Notes: a model not told the origin generated them from the sequence alone. A stretch of 64,000 nucleotides of DNA from Alteromonas sp. LOR (GCF_000753865.1 NZ_JQFW01000057.1:248628-312627), one strand, 5' to 3'; counted from the stretch's first letter, positions 25,629-36,538 are shown. Translations and numbers: made by a program.

Positions 25629-26060
25629 CATGTTTAACTGTACATGATAGGTCTCTTTAGCGGCGGCTTTACATTCCTGACTCTTTTCCTTTCTGCATCT
25701 TTATGTGCAGAAAAAATGTGCAGAAAAAAATCCCAGCGATTACACTGCATCATTATTGTATTGAGTTACCCAGTTAGATTGAAAGTCTACGCGAGATCTT
25801 GCCGCCCTTTATAAAAGATACACTTTCCAGTTCCAAAACTTGTGAAAGCGAAAGCCATGTTCAAAGAAATAGAGTAAATTTTGTATCGCTGTTGCTTAAT
25901 GCAGTGCCTGTACGTATAATGCAGTGATTAAGTAATGAGAGCGGGCTCCCTCAAGTTTTTAGGAAAGTAACGCACTTATTAATAGCAAGCTATCACCTGA
26001 CGGTGTTTTTACCCACATAGATGTCGCTTTCTAAAAGTGATGGTATAGGGTTCAGAATTA

Positions 26061-26096
26061 CAACAAAAAGCCCCGCTAGTCCGGGGCTTTTTGTTG
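26061..26096 (+). terminator. Strong hairpin in the rimP leader (terminator/attenuator)
   Basis: A perfect 14-bp stem (26061-26074 with 26083-26096), GC core GCCCC/GGGGC, with the T-rich descending arm TTTTTGTTG. Located just before rimP. Confidence 0.8.
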
Positions 26097-26177
26097 TATT
26101 AAAACCTAGTGAAGTAACGTTTATCTAGGTGATGACAGGTGGGCTTATGGCCCTTTTTTCGTTTTTGGAGGTTTGGA

Positions 26178-26636
26178 TTGGCAAGACTTGAAGATAAACT
26201 AACCGAAATGCTAAATCCTGGTGTTGAAGCACTTGGATTCGAGTTGGTTGGTGTCGAGTTTGTACGTGCGGGGAAACATTCTATTCTTCGCGTTTTTATT
26301 GATCACGAGAATGGTATTTCCGTTGATAATTGTGCAGATGTTAGTCATCAAGTAAGCGCAATATTAGACGTAGAAGATCCGATCAGTACCGAATACAACT
26401 TGGAAGTGTCATCACCGGGAATGGATAGACCGCTTTTCAACGAAAAGCATTATAAGGCTTCTGTGGGTGAAGTGGTTCAAGTTCGTTTGTCTATGCCGAT
26501 GGACGACAGACGTAATTTCAAAGGCGAAGTACTTTCTTGCGAAGACGGCATGATAAGTATTGAAGTGGATGGCCAACAGTTCCAGTTAGCTGTGGCGAAT
26601 ATCGAAAAAGGTAACGTTGTTCCCACGTTCGATTAA
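26178..26636 (+). CDS. rimP: Ribosome maturation factor RimP
   Basis: Needed for 30S subunit maturation. About 152 residues with the family blocks LARLEDKLTEMLNPGVEALGF, VFIDHENGISVDNCADVSH and YNLEVSSPGMDRPLF, then the C-terminal SH3-like domain. I choose the TTG at 26178, because GGAGG (26167-26171) is 6 nt upstream and the protein then starts at the normal place; the in-frame ATG at 26139 adds a non-family Trp/Phe-rich start. First protein gene of the operon, 45 bp before nusA. Confidence 0.95.
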   Translation: MARLEDKLTEMLNPGVEALGFELVGVEFVRAGKHSILRVFIDHENGISVDNCADVSHQVSAILDVEDPISTEYNLEVSSPGMDRPLFNEKHYKASVGEVVQVRLSMPMDDRRNFKGEVLSCEDGMISIEVDGQQFQLAVANIEKGNVVPTFD

Positions 26637-26681
26637 CGGAACAGCTCTGCTTTCATCGACGAAGGCAAAAGAGAGGCGAAA

Positions 26682-28178
26682 ATGAATAAAGAAATTTTGT
26701 TAGTGGCGGAAGCCGTTTCAAATGAAAAACAAGTGCCTAGAGAAAAGATTTTTGAAGCGTTAGAGTTTGCGATTGCAAGCGCGACGAAAAAGAAAAATGA
26801 AGGCGAAATAGAAGTTCGTGTAAGTATCGACAGAACGTCTGGCGACTTTGACACATTCCGTCGTTGGTTAGTTACACCGGATGACCAAGAACAAGAAAAC
26901 CCATACGCTGAAATTACAATTTCAGCGGCTCAGGTTGATGAGCCAGAGATAGAATTGGGTGACTATGTTGAAGAACAGATTGAATCTATTAAGTTCGACC
27001 GCATAACTACGCAGACTGCAAAACAAGTTATCGTACAAAAAGTTCGAGAAGCAGAACGCCAGCAAATGATTGCTGAGTACGAAGACAGAGTTGGCGAGTT
27101 AGTGACTGGTACGGTTAAGAAAGTTAATCGCGACAACATCATTATTGATCTAGGTAATAACGCAGAAGGTGTTATTTACCGGGACGATATGCTCCCAAGA
27201 GAGACATTCCGTCCAGGTGATAGAGTACGTGGTCTGCTTTATGTTATTCGTCCAGAAGCCCGTGGTGCACAGCTATTTATTAGCCGTACTCACCCAGACA
27301 TGCTGGTTGAATTATTCCGCCTTGAAGTACCAGAAATCGCGGAAGAAACATTAGAAATAAAATCTGCAGCACGGGATCCAGGTTCACGAGCAAAAATTGC
27401 CGTTAAAACTAACGACAAACGCTTAGACCCAGTGGGTGCGTGTGTTGGTATGCGTGGTTCACGCGTACAGGCAGTATCTGGAGAACTAGGCGGTGAGCGT
27501 GTCGATATCGTATTGTGGGATGAAAATCCAGCGCAATTTGTTATCAACGCCATGGCGCCTGCAGAGGTAGCATCGATTGTTGTTGATGAAGATAACAACA
27601 CGATGGACGTAGCAGTTGAAGCAGATAACCTTGCGCAAGCAATTGGTAGAAGCGGTCAAAACGTACGTCTAGCCAGCCAACTAAGTGGCTGGGAACTTAA
27701 CGTGATGACGGTTGACGATCTCAACAAGAAACACGAAGAAGAAAACGCGAAGGTACTTAACCTATTCACAGCTGGTCTTGATATTGATGAAGATTTTGCA
27801 TCAGTACTAGTAGATGAAGGCTTTACCACGTTAGAAGAGGTAGCCTACGTTCCAGTAAGTGAACTTTTAGCGGTTGAAGGATTAGATGAAGATACCGTTG
27901 AAGAACTGCGTACAAGAGCGCGTGCCTTCCTAACTACGCGAGCACTAGCGGACGAAGAGTCCCTTGAAGGTGCAGAACCGACAGAAGCCTTATTAAATCT
28001 TGAAGGTATGAGTAAACACGTGGCTTATGTGTTGGCCAGCCGCGGTATTACCGACCTAGAAGAGTTAGCAGAACAAGGCACCGATGATATCAATGATATC
28101 GATGAACTTAACGACGAAACTGCAGGTGCATTAATAATGGCTGCTCGTAACATCGTTTGGTTCAGTGAAGAAGAGTAA
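26682..28178 (+). CDS. nusA: Transcription termination/antitermination factor NusA
   Basis: 498 residues, as in E. coli (495). Order: N-terminal RNA-polymerase domain ([20 protein letters not shown]), S1 domain ([22 protein letters not shown]), KH domains ([20 protein letters not shown] and [19 protein letters not shown]), and two acidic C-terminal repeats ([20 protein letters not shown] and [20 protein letters not shown]). GAGAGGCGAAA precedes the start. Binds polymerase and nut RNA; located between rimP and infB as usual. Confidence 0.98.
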   Translation: MNKEILLVAEAVSNEKQVPREKIFEALEFAIASATKKKNEGEIEVRVSIDRTSGDFDTFRRWLVTPDDQEQENPYAEITISAAQVDEPEIELGDYVEEQIESIKFDRITTQTAKQVIVQKVREAERQQMIAEYEDRVGELVTGTVKKVNRDNIIIDLGNNAEGVIYRDDMLPRETFRPGDRVRGLLYVIRPEARGAQLFISRTHPDMLVELFRLEVPEIAEETLEIKSAARDPGSRAKIAVKTNDKRLDPVGACVGMRGSRVQAVSGELGGERVDIVLWDENPAQFVINAMAPAEVASIVVDEDNNTMDVAVEADNLAQAIGRSGQNVRLASQLSGWELNVMTVDDLNKKHEEENAKVLNLFTAGLDIDEDFASVLVDEGFTTLEEVAYVPVSELLAVEGLDEDTVEELRTRARAFLTTRALADEESLEGAEPTEALLNLEGMSKHVAYVLASRGITDLEELAEQGTDDINDIDELNDETAGALIMAARNIVWFSEEE

Positions 28179-28202
28179 GGTCAACAGGGGGATAATTACG
28201 TA

Positions 28203-30785
28203 ATGGCAGATGTATCTATAGAAAAGCTCGCCAGCGACATTGGTACGACCGTTGACCGATTGGTTGGCCAATTTAAAGACGCGGGTATTGTAAAGAATGC
28301 CGGCGGTCAAGTTAACGAAGAAGAGAAACAAAAACTGTTGGATCATTTAAGTAAGCAACACGGTAGCTCAGCAGAGCCCACGCGCATGACATTAAAGCGC
28401 AAGACGACCAGTACGCTAAGCGTTGGAAAGTCGAAAGAAGTAAAAGTTGAAGTACGCAAAAAACGTACTTACGTTAAACGTACTGACGTTGAAGAAGAAG
28501 CGAAGCGTCAGGAAGAAGAGCGTATTAAGCGCGAAGCTGAAGAAAAAGCGGCAGCAGAAGCTAAGCAAGCAGCGGAAGAAAAAGCACGCAAAGCAGCAGA
28601 AGCGAAAAAAGCAGCTGACGAAGAGCGTGCCCGCCGTGCAGAGCAAGCTAAGAAAGACGCTGAAGCTCGCAAGAAAAACGAGCCGGAGCTTTCTGAAGCT
28701 GAAAAAGCGAAACAAGAAGCAGATCGCCAAGAAGAAGAACGTTTACGTAAGGCTCAAGAAGAAGAGTCTCAGAAGAAGCTTGAAGAAGATGCCAAAAAGG
28801 CAGCTGAAGAAGCGCGTAAACTAGCTGAAGAAAATGAACGTCGCTGGAAAGAAGAAGAAGAGCGTCGTAAGAAAGCGGAAGCTGAAGAAGTTCACTTGCA
28901 CTCAAATCGCTATGCTCAAGAAGCAGAAGACGAAGAAGACATGCAGGTCGAGCGTTCATCACGCCGTCGTCGCAAGTCGAAAAAACATGCTGGTGAACAC
29001 CTTAAGCAAGGCTTTAACAAGCCTGCACAACCTGTAGAGCGCGTAGTTAAACTTGGCGCTACTATTACGGTTGGTGAATTAGCAAGTAAGTTAGCGATTA
29101 AGTCTAATGAAGTTATCAAAGCCATGATGAAAATGGGTGAGATGGCAACGATTAACCAAGTGCTTGACCAAGACACAGCCGTTTTAGTGGTTGAAGAAAT
29201 GGGTCATAAGTTTGAGTTAGTGAATGACAATGCGCTAGAAGATGAATTACTTGCTGAAGGCATGGACGGTATTAAAACAACTCGTGCTCCAGTAGTAACT
29301 ATCATGGGTCACGTTGACCATGGTAAGACATCATTACTCGATTTCATTCGTCGCGCTAAAGTAGCAGACGGAGAAGCAGGTGGTATTACTCAGCATATCG
29401 GTGCTTACAAAGTAGAAACTGATAACGGCGAGATTACTTTCCTAGATACACCTGGACACGCGGCATTTACTGCAATGCGTGCACGTGGTGCAACGGCGAC
29501 TGATATTGTTATCTTGGTTGTTGCTGCCGATGATGGTGTTATGCCACAAACTAAAGAAGCGGTTCAGCATGCTAAAGCGGCTGGCGTTCCTTTGATTGTT
29601 GCTGTAAACAAAATGGATAAAGAGTCTGCGGACCCTGATCGCGTTAAGAGCGAGCTTCTTCAACTTGAAGTTATTCCAGAAGAATACGGCGGTGAGCACC
29701 AGTTCTGTAACGTATCAGCGAAAACGGGTATGGGTGTTGAAGAACTACTAGAAGCTATCGTACTTCAAGCTGAATTGCTTGATTTAAAAGCGGTACCTGA
29801 AGGTCCATGTCGCGGTATCGTTATTGAATCACGTCTTGATAAAGGCCGTGGTCCTGTAGCGTCTGTATTGGTTCAAGAAGGACAACTTCGCCCAGGTGAC
29901 ATCCTGTTATGTGGTGAAGAGTACGGTCGTGTTCGTGCAATGCGCGATGAAAATGCACAAGAGATGAAGTTTGCTGGTCCATCAACGCCTGTTGAAGTAC
30001 TCGGTTTATCTGGTGTACCGGTTGCCGGTGAAGATGCGGCAGTAGTGCAGGACGAGCGTAAAGCTCGTGAAGTAGCTGCGAAGCGTCATCAGAAGAAACG
30101 TGAGCTTAAGTTAGCACGTCAGCAAAAAGCGAAACTTGAAAACATGTTTGCGAATATGGCATCAGGCGACGTGAGCGAATTGAACATCGTACTTAAAGCC
30201 GATGTGCAGGGCTCTGTTGAAGCGATTGCTGAATCACTGACTAAACTTTCTACATCAGAAGTAAAAGTTAACATCGTTGGTAGCGGTGTTGGTGGAATTA
30301 CTGAAACTGACGCTACACTTGCAGCGGCATCTGGTGCAATTGTTGTTGGCTTTAACGTTCGTGCCGACGCATCTGCGCGTAAAGTGCTTGAAGCGGAAGA
30401 AATTGATTTGCGCTACTACAGCGTAATCTACAGCCTTATCGACGAAGTGAAAGCGGCCATGAGCGGTATGCTTGCACCTGAGTTCAAACAAGAAATCATT
30501 GGTTTGGCTGAAGTGCGTGACGTATTCAAATCGCCTAAGCTTGGTGCGATTGCAGGTTGTATGGTTACCGAAGGTAACATTAAGCGCAGCAACCCAATCC
30601 GTGTACTTCGTGAAAACGTTGTGATATACGAAGGCGAACTAGAGTCGCTACGTCGCTTTAAAGACGACGTGCAAGACGTTCGTAACGGTATGGAATGTGG
30701 TATTGGCGTGAAGAACTACAACGATGTGAAAGTAGGTGACCAAATTGAGGTCTTCGAAATCGTTGAGGTTAAGCGCGAAATTTAA
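28203..30785 (+). CDS. infB: Translation initiation factor IF-2
   Basis: 860 residues. The N-terminal IF2_N fold ([20 protein letters not shown]) is followed by a long charged Lys/Glu/Ala-rich helical linker (about residues 80-240), a second IF2_N-like fold ([20 protein letters not shown]) and the GTPase ([23 protein letters not shown]). The C-terminal domains that bind fMet-tRNA follow. It brings initiator tRNA to the 30S subunit, so its place behind two initiator tRNA genes makes functional sense. An antisense ORF over the linker is only a compositional shadow. Confidence 0.98.
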   Translation: MADVSIEKLASDIGTTVDRLVGQFKDAGIVKNAGGQVNEEEKQKLLDHLSKQHGSSAEPTRMTLKRKTTSTLSVGKSKEVKVEVRKKRTYVKRTDVEEEAKRQEEERIKREAEEKAAAEAKQAAEEKARKAAEAKKAADEERARRAEQAKKDAEARKKNEPELSEAEKAKQEADRQEEERLRKAQEEESQKKLEEDAKKAAEEARKLAEENERRWKEEEERRKKAEAEEVHLHSNRYAQEAEDEEDMQVERSSRRRRKSKKHAGEHLKQGFNKPAQPVERVVKLGATITVGELASKLAIKSNEVIKAMMKMGEMATINQVLDQDTAVLVVEEMGHKFELVNDNALEDELLAEGMDGIKTTRAPVVTIMGHVDHGKTSLLDFIRRAKVADGEAGGITQHIGAYKVETDNGEITFLDTPGHAAFTAMRARGATATDIVILVVAADDGVMPQTKEAVQHAKAAGVPLIVAVNKMDKESADPDRVKSELLQLEVIPEEYGGEHQFCNVSAKTGMGVEELLEAIVLQAELLDLKAVPEGPCRGIVIESRLDKGRGPVASVLVQEGQLRPGDILLCGEEYGRVRAMRDENAQEMKFAGPSTPVEVLGLSGVPVAGEDAAVVQDERKAREVAAKRHQKKRELKLARQQKAKLENMFANMASGDVSELNIVLKADVQGSVEAIAESLTKLSTSEVKVNIVGSGVGGITETDATLAAASGAIVVGFNVRADASARKVLEAEEIDLRYYSVIYSLIDEVKAAMSGMLAPEFKQEIIGLAEVRDVFKSPKLGAIAGCMVTEGNIKRSNPIRVLRENVVIYEGELESLRRFKDDVQDVRNGMECGIGVKNYNDVKVGDQIEVFEIVEVKREI

Positions 30786-30808
30786 TTGCCTGTTTTAGTT
30801 GGCATTTG

Positions 30809-30837
30809 AAAAGCGGGGGCCGAGTGCTCCCGCTTTT
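30809..30837 (+). terminator. Hairpin between infB and rbfA
   Basis: AAAAGCGGG and CCCGCTTTT with inner GGC/GCT pairing; T-run is only four, so a leaky terminator or processing site. Confidence 0.6.
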
Positions 30838-30875
30838 GTCTATACGCTTATTATAAATAGGGTAAGGAGTTTACA

Positions 30876-31277
30876 ATGGCTCGTGAATTTTCACGTACCG
30901 ATAGGGTCGCTCAGCAAGTTCATAAAGAAGTAGCGAGTATCCTTCAAAACGAATACAAGCACAGAGTAGGCGACATGCCGCTAATCACTGTGTCTGAAGT
31001 TGAGGTATCACGAGATTTAGCACACGCGAAAATCTACGTCACTATCTACAACAGCACTGAAGAAGAAGGCAAAGTGCAGCTTAAGCAGCTTAAAGAACTT
31101 AAAGGCTTTGTGCGCAGCATACTAGCGAAGCGTCTACGCATGCGCTCGGTACCTGATCTTCATTTCTTCGAAGACAGGTCGATCATTGAAGGTATGCGCA
31201 TCTCGAACTTGGTGTCTCAAACCATTGCTTCTGATGAGTCAAAGCGCGACCTTGATGACGAACAAGAGTCGGAGTAA
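30876..31277 (+). CDS. rbfA: Ribosome-binding factor A
   Basis: 133-residue KH-type protein for 16S rRNA 5'-end maturation and cold adaptation. Matches include RTDRVAQQVHKEVASILQ, ITVSEVEVSRDLAHAKIYV, KELKGFVRSILAKRLRMRSVPDLHF and FFEDRSIIEG. GTAAGGAG precedes the ATG. The stop is immediately followed by the truB ATG. Confidence 0.97.
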   Translation: MAREFSRTDRVAQQVHKEVASILQNEYKHRVGDMPLITVSEVEVSRDLAHAKIYVTIYNSTEEEGKVQLKQLKELKGFVRSILAKRLRMRSVPDLHFFEDRSIIEGMRISNLVSQTIASDESKRDLDDEQESE

Positions 31278-32252
31278 ATGGCAAGACGACGTAAAGGCCG
31301 TGATATTAACGGCATAGTATTACTTGATAAGCCGCTTGGCGGGTCATCTAACCAGCTGCTTCAAAAGGTCCGATGGTTGTATAAGGCAGTAAAGGCGGGG
31401 CACACAGGTGCTCTAGACCCTTTAGCGAGCGGCATGTTGCCATTGTGTTTAGGCGAGGCAACTAAGTTTTCCCAGTTTTTACTCGATGCCGAAAAGACCT
31501 ATGAAGTTACCGCACAATTAGGTGTTCGTACCACCACCTCAGACGCTGATGGCGAAGTAGTTGAAGAGAAACCCGTTGATGTTACTGATGCACAGGTTAA
31601 CGAAGCTTGCCTTGCATTTTTAGGCAAAAGCAAGCAGATACCCTCTATGTTTTCTGCGCTCAAACATCAAGGCAAGCCTTTGTATTTCTATGCCCGTCAA
31701 GGTATTGAAATAGAGAGAGAGCCTCGCGATATTGAGGTTTTTGAGCTTGATGTTTTGCGCATCGAATTGCCTTACGTGGATATGCGAATAAAGTGCAGCA
31801 AAGGAACCTACATACGCTCAATTGTTGACGACTTAGGTCAAAACCTAGGTTGCGGCGCGTATGTAACACGTTTGCATCGCACCGAAGTTGCAGATTATCC
31901 AACGGATAAAATGGTGTCATTAGATACCCTTATCAGCACGCAAGAATCACTCGATGAGGGTGACTTTGCCGCATTAGATGCCTTTCTTATCCCCATGGAT
32001 ACAGCTGTAAGTCGCTTGCCTCGTATTACTATTAATGACGAAGAACGCAGTCGCTTCGACCATGGTCAAAGTGTCAAGGGTGTATGCAAAGCAGAGCTTA
32101 TCGCTGGTGTTTCCTACTGCGTTTATCATCAGCAGGCAGACGATTTGTTGTTTTTAGGCGTAGGCGAGGGGGTAAAAGACCCGCGAGATCAGGGACAGCC
32201 CAAAAACGAAATCTTCGTTAACCCTAAACGACGGGTGGTATATCCTTCTTAA
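31278..32252 (+). CDS. truB: tRNA pseudouridine(55) synthase TruB
   Basis: 324 residues. Catalytic Asp in [24 protein letters not shown], motif YEVTAQLG and the [16 protein letters not shown] block, then a C-terminal PUA-like domain. Makes psi55 in the T loop of tRNAs. No gap to rbfA, so translation is coupled. Confidence 0.98.
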   Translation: MARRRKGRDINGIVLLDKPLGGSSNQLLQKVRWLYKAVKAGHTGALDPLASGMLPLCLGEATKFSQFLLDAEKTYEVTAQLGVRTTTSDADGEVVEEKPVDVTDAQVNEACLAFLGKSKQIPSMFSALKHQGKPLYFYARQGIEIEREPRDIEVFELDVLRIELPYVDMRIKCSKGTYIRSIVDDLGQNLGCGAYVTRLHRTEVADYPTDKMVSLDTLISTQESLDEGDFAALDAFLIPMDTAVSRLPRITINDEERSRFDHGQSVKGVCKAELIAGVSYCVYHQQADDLLFLGVGEGVKDPRDQGQPKNEIFVNPKRRVVYPS

Positions 32253-32296
32253 AAAATAGTAGAGAAGAAATAATAAAAAGAAAGTGCCTTTGTGGC

Positions 32297-32324
32297 TTGC
32301 TAACTGGGCAAGCGTCATTATAAT
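32297..32324 (+). promoter_or_regulatory. rpsO promoter
   Basis: TTGCTA (32297-32302) and TATAAT (32319-32324) with a 16-bp spacer, about 60 bp before rpsO. Confidence 0.75.
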
Positions 32325-32384
32325 ACGCGCTTCATTCCGTTCTGCTGAATTAGTGATCGGCGGAACATAATTTAGGAGAATGTT

Positions 32385-32654
32385 ATGTCACTAACTAAAG
32401 AACAAACTGCAAAAATCATTGCTGAGTATGGCGTTAAAGAAGGCGACACTGGTTCACCAGAAGTTCAAGTAGCTTTGCTTACTCACAACATCAACAAGCT
32501 TCAAGGTCACTTTGCTGATCATAAGAAAGATCACCACTCACGTCGTGGTCTTCTTCGTATGGTTAGCCAGCGTCGTAAGCTACTAGATTACCTTAAAGGC
32601 AAGAACGCTCAGCGTTACCTTGACCTTATCAAGCGTCTAGGCCTTCGTCGATAA
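32385..32654 (+). CDS. rpsO: 30S ribosomal protein S15
   Basis: 89 residues, full length. Contains [39 protein letters not shown] and the C-terminal LIKRLGLRR. It binds 16S rRNA helices 20-22. TTAGGAG precedes the start. Own promoter and terminator flank it; pnp, the usual next gene, is not here. Confidence 0.98.
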   Translation: MSLTKEQTAKIIAEYGVKEGDTGSPEVQVALLTHNINKLQGHFADHKKDHHSRRGLLRMVSQRRKLLDYLKGKNAQRYLDLIKRLGLRR

Positions 32655-32668
32655 GACTTGGGTTATAC

Positions 32669-32697
32669 AAAAAAAGCGTCCATTGGACGCTTTTTTT
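32669..32697 (+). terminator. rpsO terminator
   Basis: AGCGTCC-ATT-GGACGCT preceded by A-run and followed by seven T. Confidence 0.92.
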
Positions 32698-32835
32698 GTG
32701 CCTAAAATTTGGTGCTATTTTTTTATTACTATCTTCCTTGGGGTTTACAGACGTTTTGTAACTGTTTTATGAGCACGTTTACACGTGCTTTTACGATTAC
32801 CGATGAGCACTCTTCTTTTAAACACCTATACCGTC

Positions 32836-33582
32836 TTACTTTTCTTGCGATGTCTTAGTTGAATGTTTTACCGCATTATTCAAAGTAGCTAGTTCCCGAG
32901 TGGTGAGTTCTCGCCATTGTCCTGGACGAAGGTTACTTAACGCTAAATGCATAATTCTCGTGCGCTTTAACTTAGTAACTTCATACCCTAAAAATTCACA
33001 CATTCTGCGAATCTGCCTGTTCAGGCCCTGGGTTAAAATAATAGTAAATTTATTTCTGCCTGTTTGCTTAACCGTACATGGCTTGGTCACCGTCCCTAAA
33101 ATAGGTACGCCGCGGGCCATTTTAGTTAAAAACCTATCACTTACCGGTTGATCTACCGTGACTTCGTACTCTTTGTCGTGCGCGTTCTCTGCACGCAATA
33201 TCTTGTTTACGATGTCACCATCGCTAGTTAAGATAATAAGCCCCTCTGAAGGCTTGTCGAGGCGACCTACGGGAAAAATTCGCTCTTTGTGGCCAATGGC
33301 ATCAATAATGTTGCCTTTCACATGACGCTCTGTGGTGCAGGTGATGCCAATAGGCTTATTATAAACAAGATAGACGCGATCTGATTTGTCCTTGGCAACA
33401 GCGCCAATACGCTTTTTATCAACTTCTACAGTGTCGTTAGGGCCTACTTTAGTGCCTAATTCTGGAGTCTTGCCGTTGATTGTAACGCGATTTTGTTCAA
33501 TAAGTTTATCGGCCTCACGGCGAGAACATAATCCTGTATCACTAATGTATTTATTCAAGCGTTTAAGCGTCTGCTCGCTCAT
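32836..33582 (-). CDS. rluF: 23S rRNA pseudouridine(2604) synthase RluF-like
   Basis: 248 residues of the RsuA/RluB/E/F family. The S4 domain (RLNKYISDTGLCSRREADKLI) precedes the catalytic block FPVGRLDKPSEGLIILTSDGD, where the Asp of GRLDK is the nucleophile. GVPILGTVTKPCTVK and QGLNRQIRRMCEFLGYEVTKLKRTRI match E. coli RluF closely, more than RluB or RluE. Slightly shorter at the C-terminus than E. coli (290). Confidence 0.92.
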   Translation of the reverse strand: MSEQTLKRLNKYISDTGLCSRREADKLIEQNRVTINGKTPELGTKVGPNDTVEVDKKRIGAVAKDKSDRVYLVYNKPIGITCTTERHVKGNIIDAIGHKERIFPVGRLDKPSEGLIILTSDGDIVNKILRAENAHDKEYEVTVDQPVSDRFLTKMARGVPILGTVTKPCTVKQTGRNKFTIILTQGLNRQIRRMCEFLGYEVTKLKRTRIMHLALSNLRPGQWRELTTRELATLNNAVKHSTKTSQEK

Positions 33583-33669
33583 TGAACTCGGTTTCCTCTG
33601 TTGTTTAGGGCTGTGTGTTGGTAAGTCACCACGACTCGTTAGATAAAAAATAGCGGCTGTTACACGAAT

Positions 33670-33690
33670 AAAGGGGCAGTGAGCCCCTTT
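33670..33690 (-). terminator. Terminator of the coiled-coil protein gene
   Basis: AAAGGGGC and GCCCCTTT around a 5-nt loop, 38 bp past the stop on the minus strand. Confidence 0.75.
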
Positions 33691-33727
33691 ATTTATTCAT
33701 ACCGTTTTTGCCAATTGCTTTGCTTTT

Positions 33728-34543
33728 TTAGCCGGCATTAGGCGATGCAGCAGGGCTTGCTCCTGCTGCAGGAGCGCCGTTTGTATTATTCGCGCTTGTA
33801 CCTGATACCACTTTGGTAGCAATTTCCCTAATTTCGTTTTCTAAACTGTTCAGCCTGCCAGATAACGTTGCGTTGCGCTTTTCAAGCACTGATAGGGTGT
33901 CAGCTAAGTTTTTAACATCTTGCTGGGTACCGGCTTTGTCATCTGCAGTTTGCTCAAGACGAACGTTCACTGCTAAAAGCTCATCAGCTACTGAGGCGAG
34001 CTGGTTTTTCAAAGAACCCATGGTTGCTGATTGTGCATCAACATCTTCAGATACCGCATTTATGTCTTTATTCGCGGCGCTTTGAACTTTACTCACGCGC
34101 TCACCTAAATCTGCAATTTCTTTTTGGTTTCTACGCCAGGCAGAAGCCCAAAGCTTATCCATTTGTTCCCATAATTCACTGGTTTTATCATTCAGTTCAT
34201 TGACTTTTACTTGCAGAGCAACCGTCGATTCGCCCATTTCCTCACCTGTAGCAGAGAGTTTATTCTCCAGCAACATGATGCGCTCTTCTGCTCGCTCAGC
34301 AATCGCTTTTTGCTGTTCAAGTAATGTGAATAAATAATAACAGCCACCGCACGCAGATAAGGCAATGAGGGCAATCAAAGCTACCCAAATACCGTTGCCA
34401 CCGGATGAAGATGAGGTGCTTGTGGTTTGAGAGGGCGTGGAAGTACTACCAGGTGAAGTTTGGCGCTTGGTTTGATAATCGCGACGGTCTTCGTCATCTA
34501 ACCTAATAGTTGGAAATTCATCATTTTTTGAGTTGTTAGGCAT
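33728..34543 (-). CDS. Single-pass membrane protein with long coiled coil
   Basis: 271 residues, no family recognised. Order: charged N-terminus (residues 1-28), Ser/Thr/Gln-rich spacer (about 29-50), one hydrophobic segment IWVALIALIALSACGGCYYLF, then a long heptad-rich helical region to about residue 245 (for example RAEERIMLLENKLS, LAVNVRLEQT, LSVLEKRNATLSGRLNSLEN) and an Ala/Pro/Asn tail. The layout is that of bacterial envelope or division-associated coiled-coil proteins, with the helices probably in the periplasm. Monocistronic; downstream of the gnat-nitrilase gene on the same strand. Confidence 0.75.
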   Translation of the reverse strand: MPNNSKNDEFPTIRLDDEDRRDYQTKRQTSPGSTSTPSQTTSTSSSSGGNGIWVALIALIALSACGGCYYLFTLLEQQKAIAERAEERIMLLENKLSATGEEMGESTVALQVKVNELNDKTSELWEQMDKLWASAWRRNQKEIADLGERVSKVQSAANKDINAVSEDVDAQSATMGSLKNQLASVADELLAVNVRLEQTADDKAGTQQDVKNLADTLSVLEKRNATLSGRLNSLENEIREIATKVVSGTSANNTNGAPAAGASPAASPNAG

Positions 34544-34722
34544 AATATCGTTACATTCTCATTCTGGTTGTTTCTTCATCGATTAAACATTATTTTACAA
34601 AGCCTAAGGCACAGGTTTACCGCAAGAAACGCTAATTCTTTGCTCACTACAGCATGGTATCGCTTATTTTAATTAAATGCCACGGCTTATCCGTGTAACG
34701 CCTTTACGCGACGGGGATAGTA

Positions 34723-34759
34723 AAAAGGCGAACACCTCATGCTGTTGTGTTCGCCTTTT
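34723..34759 (-). terminator. Terminator of the GNAT-nitrilase gene
   Basis: 13-bp perfect stem AAAAGGCGAACAC with GTGTTCGCCTTTT. Confidence 0.9.
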
Positions 34760-34767
34760 AAGGGTGT

Positions 34768-36318
34768 TTAATCGCCCATCCACTCAACTCGGTACAGGTC
34801 GCGACGTCTATCTAAATAGTTTCTCACCGAACCTTCGTTTTGCAGTTTAGTCAGCTTGTCTAAATCTAAATCAACAATCAGAGTCATTTCTGTATTTGGC
34901 GTTGTTTCAGACACAATAGCATCGTGAGGAAAAGCAAAATCACTAGGTGAAAATACCGCAGTTTGTCCGTATTGAATATCAACGTTGTCTACTTTCGGTA
35001 AGTTACCTACGCTGCCAGCAATCGCCACGTAACACTCATTTTCAATGGCTCTTGCTTGCGCACAGCGTCTAACGCGTAAGTAGCCATTTTTTGTGTCTGT
35101 CCAAAACGGTACGAAGAGAATTTGCATTTCCTGATCGGCAAGAATGCGCGCCAGCTCTGGAAACTCAACGTCGTAACAAATAAGCACACCTATTTTGCCG
35201 AAGTCCGTATCAAAGGTCTTCAGGCTATTTCCGCCTTTCATGATCCAGTCTTCTTTTTCATGAGGGGTAGGGTGCAGCTTATACTGACTTTCTATCGTGC
35301 CATCACGCTTACAGATATAGCTTACGTTATAAAGCAAATCGTCTTCTACCACAGGCATAGAGCCCGCGATAATGGTGATGTTATAAGACACGGCTAAATG
35401 AGACACCGACGTAAGGATTTCATCGGTATAGGTAGCAAGGTGCCATATTGCGTCAATGGACGACTCGGTCGGGCACAGCCCCATAAGAGGTGCATTGAAG
35501 AACTCAGGGAACAGAGCGACATCACAGGAGTAATCTGACAACGCATCCACAAAGTATTCAACCTGCTGCAATAGCTCTTCTACATTGTTGAAGTAGCGCA
35601 TCTGCCATTGAATACAGCCTATTCTGGCGCTTAGTTTTCTACTGGCAATTAACGACGGTGTACCTGGCTCGTAGTAAATATTGTGCCATTGTAAAAGCGT
35701 AGCGTACCCTTGTGACGCTTCATCTTCGGGAAGGTAGGCAGTCATTACTTGCTTTACTTCAAACCCATTAGACAATTGAAAGGTAAGGATAGGATCGTAA
35801 ATATCCTTCAGTTTTACCTGCTCAATGTATTCATATGGCGTCAGTTCCTGGGCATGGTTGCGGTAGTTAGGAATACGACCACCGGCCATAATCGATTTCA
35901 GATTAAGGTTTCGACACAACTCTTTTCTTGCTTCATACAACCTTCTGCCAAGTCTTAACCCTCTGTATTCAGGGCAAACGATGACCTCTACGCCGTAAAG
36001 TACATCACCATTTGGATCGTGAGTAGTAAGATAGGCATCGCCTGTGATTTCATCGTAGCTATGTTTGTCACCAAATTGATCATAATCAACAATGACTGAT
36101 ATAGCGAAAGCAACCACTTTGCCCTTATCTTCTATACAAATTTGACCATCAGAAAATGTGGTTACCTGTGCTTTGTAATTTGAGTAGGGCCACGCGCCGC
36201 CAACATTGGCGTAAACCTTATCCATAAGATCTTTGACATCGTTGTAGTCATCTAATCGTAAATTTCGTAAGTCGAGGTGATGCTCTGTCTCTTCTATCTG
36301 TGTTTGATCTTGACTCAT
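34768..36318 (-). CDS. GNAT acetyltransferase / carbon-nitrogen hydrolase fusion
   Basis: About 516 residues with two enzymes in one chain. Residues 1-210 form a GNAT domain (LRNLRLDDYNDVKDLMDKVY, VEVIVCPEYRGLRLGRRLYEAR as the acetyl-CoA loop). Residues 225-510 form a nitrilase-superfamily amidase with a full triad: Glu in ALFPEFFNAPLM, Lys in YKLHPTPHEKEDW and Cys in VLICYDVEFPELAR. This fusion is widespread in marine bacteria; the substrate is not known. I use ATG 36318 (SQDQTQ), with GAGAG upstream, rather than a TTG two codons earlier. Monocistronic. Confidence 0.93.
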   Translation of the reverse strand: MSQDQTQIEETEHHLDLRNLRLDDYNDVKDLMDKVYANVGGAWPYSNYKAQVTTFSDGQICIEDKGKVVAFAISVIVDYDQFGDKHSYDEITGDAYLTTHDPNGDVLYGVEVIVCPEYRGLRLGRRLYEARKELCRNLNLKSIMAGGRIPNYRNHAQELTPYEYIEQVKLKDIYDPILTFQLSNGFEVKQVMTAYLPEDEASQGYATLLQWHNIYYEPGTPSLIASRKLSARIGCIQWQMRYFNNVEELLQQVEYFVDALSDYSCDVALFPEFFNAPLMGLCPTESSIDAIWHLATYTDEILTSVSHLAVSYNITIIAGSMPVVEDDLLYNVSYICKRDGTIESQYKLHPTPHEKEDWIMKGGNSLKTFDTDFGKIGVLICYDVEFPELARILADQEMQILFVPFWTDTKNGYLRVRRCAQARAIENECYVAIAGSVGNLPKVDNVDIQYGQTAVFSPSDFAFPHDAIVSETTPNTEMTLIVDLDLDKLTKLQNEGSVRNYLDRRRDLYRVEWMGD

Positions 36319-36538
36319 TAACAACTCTCTTTTGCGTTACGTCTTGGTAGGGCCGTTTAAGATATGCCTACATTCAATCATACATTTAATTAAAAATAAG
36401 CAAAAACCATGCTTTTTATTTAGCGATGAAAAATTTTGTGGATCACAACAAAAAAATAGCGGCTCATAAGCAGTGATATATGTTGTGAACAAAGCTGATT
36501 AGCTCTATAACGCTGACAAATTACTTTTCGAATATATA

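Larger units (their letters stand above)
25594..26177 (+). other. Leader between tRNA-fMet and rimP
   Basis: No gene. It holds a hairpin with a T-run right after the second tRNA and a strong hairpin at 26061-26096 about 80 bp before rimP. In E. coli the corresponding leader carries terminators that control nusA-infB expression, so both are good attenuator candidates. Confidence 0.65.

Noticed and set aside
28416..28824. ORFs on both strands over the infB linker
   Set aside because: Produced by the Lys/Glu/Ala-rich composition of the IF-2 linker; Phe/Leu-rich or Lys-rich translations without structure.
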